Assembly (NCBI GenBank): GCA_002189035.1
Contig: NEEC01000020.1
Location: 1,426,001-1,490,000 of the forward strand
Reading direction: 5' to 3'
Source: Utricularia gibba
Lineage: Eukaryota > Streptophyta > Magnoliopsida > Lamiales > Lentibulariaceae
Length of the DNA stretch: 64,000 nucleotides
Part shown: one piece after another, positions 58,918 to 64,000 of the stretch
Layout of the letters: each line of letters begins with the position of its first letter
How positions within the stretch are numbered: the first letter of the stretch is position 1
The notes under the pieces: generated by a model
The model's input: the letters and a program-made list of their open reading frames with translations, nothing else
Databases searched by the model: none
Told to the model about the DNA's origin: nothing
Position numbers and translations under genes: made by a program

Positions 58918-59261
58918 ATATCCCGCATCGGAAATATTCTGAATGCTCCTTTTTAATAGTAACTCTCGCTTTTTAATTCACAAAACCGGAGACGGTGTCG
59001 GGGTGCCTTGCGGCTATTTCGAGACGGAATTTTGGAACCAGTAGACAAAATTTAAGACGTAAGACCAATCAAAGACAAACGGTATTTTGCAATAAATGTT
59101 ATTTAATAAAAAATTATCTAACGTGTATTTGGTAAAAAAGTTTGTAAAAAGATTATAAAGCAAAGAGTGCAAGGTTGTTTACAAGCTAGATACATTCGGC
59201 AGGTATGGTACTCATAATGGGCTACATCATATCCCATGATTGTACTTAACCTAAGGGGAAA

Positions 59262-59650
59262 TAGAGAATGTGCATAGACTTCATTGACCCAAACAAAACA
59301 TGTGAATATGGTTCTTACTCAGTTAATTTCACAATGCATGTGAATCAAGAGTATCACCAAATTTCACTGAAACCCCACTATCAGAGAAAAACTATTTTCA
59401 ACACAGGTGACCATGTTTTCTACTATGTGATAATATCATTTGGATTAAAGAATATAGGGCCAACTACTAGAAAACGACGAATAAGATTTTGGAACTTTAT
59501 GATCGTCTACATCGACAACATGGCTGTTAAGTCAAGGGGCGATGACCATGTGCATGCTCAGTGTTTAACTAAATTCTTCACCACTCTGAAGAAGTACGGC
59601 TGAAGATAAATGTTGAGAAATGTTGCTACAGGATGAGAAGTGATAAGTTT
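59262..59650 (+). pseudogene. gypsy (Tat-like) reverse transcriptase remnant
   Basis: Plus strand reads MCIDFIDPNKTC (preceded by a TAG where Trp is expected), then FGLKNIGPTTR and IVYIDNMAVKSRGDDHVHAQ, LTKFFTTLKKYG, matching RT words such as VCVDFTDLNKACPKD and MIVYVDDMIVKS. The catalytic DD is IDN here. Large parts between the blocks are shortened; the next 300 bases may hold decayed RNase H. Confidence 0.62.
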
Positions 59651-60502
59651 CTGAGAAAGAGAGATTGAGAAAGCCTAATTTGTTGGAATGGGGTGAGCAC
59701 GAAAGTGTTTGCAGTCCTAAGGGAGTACTTGATATCTACACTTTTCCTTGTAAAACTGATTCGCCCCAGCAACTCCTCGAGCTATGTATGGCTGTTTTAG
59801 AGGCAGCAATGAATGCTATCCTCTGAGCATTTCCACATATATTCACGAGTACATCATATTAGCCCAAGTTGGATTGACATCAAGAATGCCCTTATTGGGT
59901 TGTTGATTCTGGGGCTTATAGATTGTAGACACTAGAGGGTGAGGTTTTGGTTCGCTCCTGGAATATAATTTACTCGAAATAGTTCAATATTTAACTTGTC
60001 AGGTCTTTTATGATTCTCGATATCTTAGTTATTACAATTGATGTTTGCCAGCAGATGTTGTTATGATGAAAGGAAAATATGTTTTCTTATCGCCAAATAT
60101 TAATCAAAAGGTGTCAAAGATGCAAACATACACAAAATGCAAAATAATGAAACACAGAAGTATTGGAAATATACTAAAAATACATGTGCTCCAGAGGTGA
60201 GCAAGGCTCCTCAAGCATGTTCAGTGCTGGTTTCCTTCCGGGCATTCGTCATTATACGCTCCTTCAAGGTCCTCGTCATAGCTCCTTGTGCCACTCATGC
60301 ACCACGAAAGAGGTCCAGAACACTAACGGCTACACCCATCATTGAGAGTGAAGTTGAGCAGACTCCAACTTGTGCTTGAGGGCTAAAGACCAGAAAATGT
60401 GGCAATCTGAGCATTTTGCTGCTTCTGAAAGAAGATGAACACCATGGAAAAGTATCCATTCACACATTGGTTGAATTCAGACATTCAGACAGCATGGGTC
60501 CA
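59651..60502. other. Retroelement debris, no gene
   Basis: Likely continuation of the plus-strand gypsy pol to about 59950, then unassigned sequence. An 80-residue frame at 60137 shows no family signal. Confidence 0.3.
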
Positions 60503-60905
60503 CTAAGCTTCTTCCCAGACTATCGGAGGAGCCTTGAGCCTCTCCACCTCTTCTAGCAACCTGTGATTTTCTTCCTCGTCTGCATGGTTCTGCCGGTTTG
60601 TGGCGGCCACGTGATGCTTGAGGATGGAGATTTGGGATATGAGCTTGGCCCTCCTTGCATCCTCCTTATCTACATCATTAACCGGCTCATCCCAAGGATC
60701 ACTGATCATATGTAGATTGGTAGATTCCTACTTCATTAGCCGGCACATATATCGCTGAACAGCATGAAGTCCAGTAGCATTGTTGCTTGTTGCCACCCCT
60801 GAAACATGAGTAACTGGGGCTGGATCCTCTGACTTGCGCCATGGCTCCCAAGCATCCCTTGGTAAATGAGAGCACTCTTCCTGAACAGCCTTCCAAACAT
60901 CGAGT
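60503..60905 (-). pseudogene. Unidentified ORF remnant with coiled-coil C terminus
   Basis: In one minus-strand frame: KKVLDVWKAVQEECSHLPRD, AWEPWRKSEDPAPVTHVSG, NATGLHAVQRYMCRLMK, a TAG, then MISDPWDEPVNDVDKEDARR, LISQISILKHHVAATNRQN and EENHRLLEEVERLKAP. The heptad-like end suggests a coiled coil. It resembles gag-like or plant-mobile-domain retroelement proteins but I cannot place it. One internal stop, upstream start not found. Confidence 0.35.
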
Positions 60906-61439
60906 ACTTTTTTGGTTCATTTTTTACAGCATTATTTCCGACAACACAGTCTTTTTCAGAAAAATCATTCCTTCTTTCCCACCGAACGTTTCTCACTTTT
61001 AGAAAACTCAAATGGGAAACCAAGTCAGGTTTCTACAGATGATGCCATATGTGATTTTTCACTACAATATTATTTGTAGCTAATGGTTGAAAGCAACAAG
61101 ATGGCGAACAAGAATAGTAACTTGGAAAAGCAAGAAAGATCGAAGATACTCATGCTATATAAATGATTTCACTACGAAAATGAAAAGAGTGGTACAAGAA
61201 CTTTCAAAATACGTGTGCCCAAAACGCTCCATGGTTTCTTCATTCAACTAAGAGCCCATTATGATTTCTTCCTTCTCTCTTCCTTATATCGGGGGTGTTT
61301 TACATGACTTGTAAAAAATTAAATTATAAGTAGTAGTAACTTAAAGTAAAAAATAAGTAGAAGATGTTTGTTTTAACTTATTTATAAAAGTTATAAGTAA
61401 AAGAAAACATATGTAAAAGCTTAAAGTTGAACTATTTCA

Positions 61440-61635
61440 TGTATTGAAGTCGCATACTGCCAAAATAGTCTATGTGGCTTCACGATATCGACCAAAAAAC
61501 AAAAGTCTTTCTTCTTTTCTAAATCTGGCAAGAATATGAGTACCATCAATGGCACCAACCGCATCTTGAAAATGAGGCCAAAATCGAGAATCATTTCTTA
61601 TTTTTGCAAGGGAAGTCAACATATCACTCGTTGGG
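61440..61635 (-). pseudogene. HARBI1-type Harbinger transposase fragment
   Basis: Minus strand: MLTSLAKIRNDSRFWPHFQD, AVGAIDGTHILARF, then EERLLFFGRYREAT, a stop, TILAVCDFN. GAIDGTHI holds the first catalytic Asp. The fragment begins exactly where the LTR at 61636 is inserted and is truncated after CDFN. Confidence 0.7.
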
Positions 61636-62500
61636 TGATAAAAGAAAAATTATGCAATGTCGTTAAATGCAAATTTCTCCTATCAAATAAATTTATAACC
61701 TAATACACCTTCAAGCATTAAAAAATTATGAACATAGTGATTAGGGTCGAACACGAAGAGGATGTGCTTGCTATGTGAGTGTTAATGTATGTAATCAGTG
61801 TCACGTTGTTAAAATTGATTTTAGCTAGGAATAAAACAGAACTACGATGGAATGCAGTAAGGATAAGTAATAAGTTTTGGGTTTACATATAAACCACGCC
61901 CGTACACCCACATAAAATTACCGCTCGATCCAAATTGCCCCTAAGACTCGAATGCTAATAACATGATTAAAATAAAAAATCACCGCTCGATCCATATTGC
62001 TCCCAAAGATCGAGTACTAATAAAATGATTAAAAAAAAATCACCACTCGAACGAAAATGCTTCCAAGGATCGAGTGCTAATAAAATGATTAAACAAAAAA
62101 ATCACCGCTCGATCCAATTCAAACTTAAGGAGCGAGTGCTAATAAAATGATTAAAATAAAAAATCATCGCTCGATCGAAATGACTCTCAAGGATTGAGTG
62201 CTAATAAAATGATTAAACAAAAAAATCACCGCTCGATCCGATTCAAACCTAAGGATCGAATGGTAATAAACTTATTAAAATAAAAAATCACCGCTCGATC
62301 CGAATCAAACGTAAGGATCGAATAATAATAAAAAACGTTTGGGTGTGAAGTGTTTTAGAAAACGTTATCGACCGAAATGAGGTGCAATATGGAAAGGTTT
62401 GTATACCTTTTGATTTTTTCTCACGGAATTGTTGCAGAAATGCACAGGGAATTGATAATAATATTAGCACACAGAATTGTTACATAAAATCAAATTCAGT
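61636..62500 (+). mobile_element. Family B LTR copy with expanded minisatellite
   Basis: Starts TGATAAAAGAAAAATTATGCAATGTCG and carries TATCAAATAAATTTATAACC and AGGGTCGAACACGAAGAGG, as in copy 2. The 3' end was not located precisely; it must lie before the ORF at 62586. Confidence 0.6.
61917..62336. repeat. Minisatellite, seven units of 60-62 bp
   Basis: Each unit begins with CACCGCTCGATCC (or a close variant), then a variable 10-15 base stretch, AAGGATCGAGTGCTAATAAA and ATGATTAAA plus an A-rich tail. CGCTCGATC and GGATCGAGTG within each unit are inverted, so every unit can form a hairpin. The first unit corresponds to a single-copy stretch (CCCTAAGACTC..CTCATGC) in copy 1 of the LTR at about 5150. 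Confidence 0.78.
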
Positions 62501-62585
62501 CAAACATCCACATGAAATAGTTCAACTTTAAAGAAAACGATGTTCTTAATACATTTCAACTTCTCTTACTAATAGTCAAAGAAAA

Positions 62586-63420
62586 CTATTTTAGATGAGC
62601 ACTCTTATATGCTCTGATAGATGCCAATCTCTCTTCATTGCTTGTTATACTCATAAAAGCTCCACGATAAACAATCTTGCCAAACGTCAATGCAGCAGCT
62701 CCAAACACACTTGTATCCTCTCGTACTTCTGGAATTCTCCTCACTATATCTAAGCACTCTGCAATCGAGGGTATCTTTGATCTTTGAAGCACAGATGAAT
62801 AAGATCCACTCTTTAACTGATTTGTTAAATCAGCGACTGACTCAACCAACTTTTCTCCTGTTTCTTTCATGGTTCTTCTTTGACATTTGTTTCCCACATT
62901 CACACTACTCACACCAACTTCCACACTTCCCTAAACATCAACGGATTAGAAGTAGGCTCAACCATGCCGAATCAGCTGTCGCAGTCACTAGTGTGAAGAT
63001 AACATTTTGCAAGTCAGAATAAATAGGTGGAGTGGTCTTGAATTTTTTACATGCTGGCATCTGTTAAAAAATATAAAATAATTGAGTCATAATACATTAA
63101 TCATTTATACATAAGTGTAAATATAACAAAAAATCACCTTAATTATTTTTTACCACCATCCATATGTTCCTGTTATTATTCCCAAATTGTCATCCCAACC
63201 ACTTCCAGTTGTCTTTTGAAGCCTAATCCATGTAGATCAATCTTTTTTTATTGTATTGAATTTATTCTTCAACTGTTTTATCACATAACGATGGCCCGTC
63301 CTTTCATTAAACTCTTTCAAAATCCCATGCCACCCTTGAGAATTGAAACATGTTCCAAACATATTGTTTGCATAGACTTGATGTACACAAGCTTCTAAAA
63401 ATATATTAGTATTTTTGTCC
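62586..63420 (-). pseudogene. Harbinger ORF1, Myb/SANT-like, broken
   Basis: From 63395 the minus strand reads EACVHQVYANNMFGTCFNSQ, GWHGILKEFNERTGH, QLKNKFNTIKKD, a stop, STWIRLQKTTGSGWDDN and GWW, the Myb/SANT-like domain; then, after an intron-like gap, MPACKKFKTTPPIYSDLQNV (about 63060). A 112-residue open frame (62924-62586) with VGNKCQRRTMKETGEKL, IPSIAECLDIVRRIPEVRED and IRAYKSAHLK forms the helical C terminus. Confidence 0.68.
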
Positions 63421-63429
63421 CAAGCAGCA

Positions 63430-64000
63430 CTAGAGGTAGGCGAAAATGGTCCCTATTTATCCACGTGTTCCCTGGTTTCAAAAATTATTTATACATCATT
63501 TAATTATAAAACATCTAATACTATTTCAAATAAATTTTTAATAACAAAAGATAAAATAATAAAATTACACATATAAAAATATAAATACATACAACAAAAC
63601 AAGCCAATAGTATCATTAAATCACATATACACAAGAAAAGTATAAGGGATCATGATTTTTTAGACAATTAGTTACCCAAAATGTTCAATTACAGCAGCAA
63701 AAGTAAGAAGAAAGGTATGCGTCAGCTAAGAGTCCATCTCCCTGCATAGGCAACCGCACACAACACCAAGGAAAAATCAGATTTGTGAAAAAAAAGCCAC
63801 GCCTTGGATCATTGGCTCCCAACATTAAATACATACCATAAATAGAAAATAACATGCTTAAGATTATGTGTTTAGAAGAAAAAAACCTGATGAAACATAA
63901 GTGTAAGTTTTGATCCGTAACAGCAAAAAAAAAAAAAAAGATCCCTCTTGAGATGCTATTATGTTTTAATGCAAAATTTTCATAAATAACACTTAACAAT
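63430..64000. other. Window edge, no gene recognised
   Basis: AT-rich with an A-run at 63924-63939. A 104-residue minus-strand frame (63999-63685) has no family signal. Confidence 0.35.

Larger units (their letters stand above)
61291..63420 (-). mobile_element. PIF/Harbinger element remnant interrupted by a family B LTR
   Basis: Minus-strand order: Myb/SANT-like ORF1 (63420-62586), then a transposase fragment (61635-61440), with LTR sequence between. A possible left terminus GGGGGTGTTTTACATGAC begins near 61290; no matching right end was found in the window. Confidence 0.55.

Noticed and set aside
61917-62336. CRISPR-like array (regular repeats)
   Set aside because: Units are adjacent, with no unique spacers, inside a plant LTR; it is a minisatellite.
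63685-63999. 104-residue minus-strand frame at the window edge
   Set aside because: No recognisable domain, Phe-rich from an A-run, and its 5' side is cut by the window.

Overview
The window looks like nuclear DNA from a flowering plant. The genes have short exons, GT-AG introns and plant-only families (a BAH-PHD reader of the SHL/EBS type, a NERD-type GW/PHD protein, a [10 protein letters not shown] cell-wall protein and an S-protein homologue). They sit in AT-rich DNA packed with decayed LTR retrotransposons and DNA transposons. I cannot name the species.

Layout. (1) 308-1446 (+): SHL-like histone reader, four exons, short C terminus. (2) 4011-15971: an old minus-strand Ty3/gypsy element. 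Two solo LTRs sit in its left LTR, a third in its reverse transcriptase, and a PIF/Harbinger element lies between gag and protease. (3) 16634-29269: the gene-dense core. It holds a complete ten-exon NERD gene (-) with one textbook U12-type AT-AC intron, a divergent nine-knuckle CCHC gene of the GIS2/CNBP type (+), the complex I subunit NDUFB9/B22 (+), and mitochondrial ribosomal protein bS31m (-), which converges on NDUFB9. (4) 29500-34988: a Mutator transposase remnant, then a copia element with target duplication, tRNA-Met primer site, polypurine tract and two LTRs. Its coding region has collapsed to gag joined to RNase H, and a 1.2 kb solo LTR sits in its 5' LTR. (5) 36360-38281 (-): Ole e 1 plus [10 protein letters not shown] proline-rich protein gene with a one-base frameshift in the repeat. 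(6) 40-57 kb: transposon-rich. It includes a 2.9 kb Harbinger-like element carrying intron-containing fragments of a neurochondrin-like gene, a MITE sharing a TTA with it, a second nested Harbinger element, and gypsy debris. (7) 58522-58917 (+): small secreted S-protein homologue. (8) 59-63.4 kb: gypsy pieces and a third Harbinger remnant interrupted by an LTR that contains a 60-62 bp minisatellite.

How the genes relate. SHL and NERD are both chromatin readers. NDUFB9 and bS31m are both nuclear genes for mitochondrial proteins, and the NDUFB9 promoter carries GGGCC site II-like boxes. NERD and the CCHC gene appear to share a divergent promoter. From memory, SHL, the proline-rich protein and bS31m have Arabidopsis relatives in a duplicated chr4/chr2 segment, so the genes may be an old linkage block stretched by transposons.

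The best candidates for follow-up are the AT-AC intron, the gene-capturing Harbinger element, and the two one-base frame problems (NDUFB9 splice donor, proline-rich repeat). The last two need reads to separate biology from assembly error. No wholly new enzymatic system was seen.
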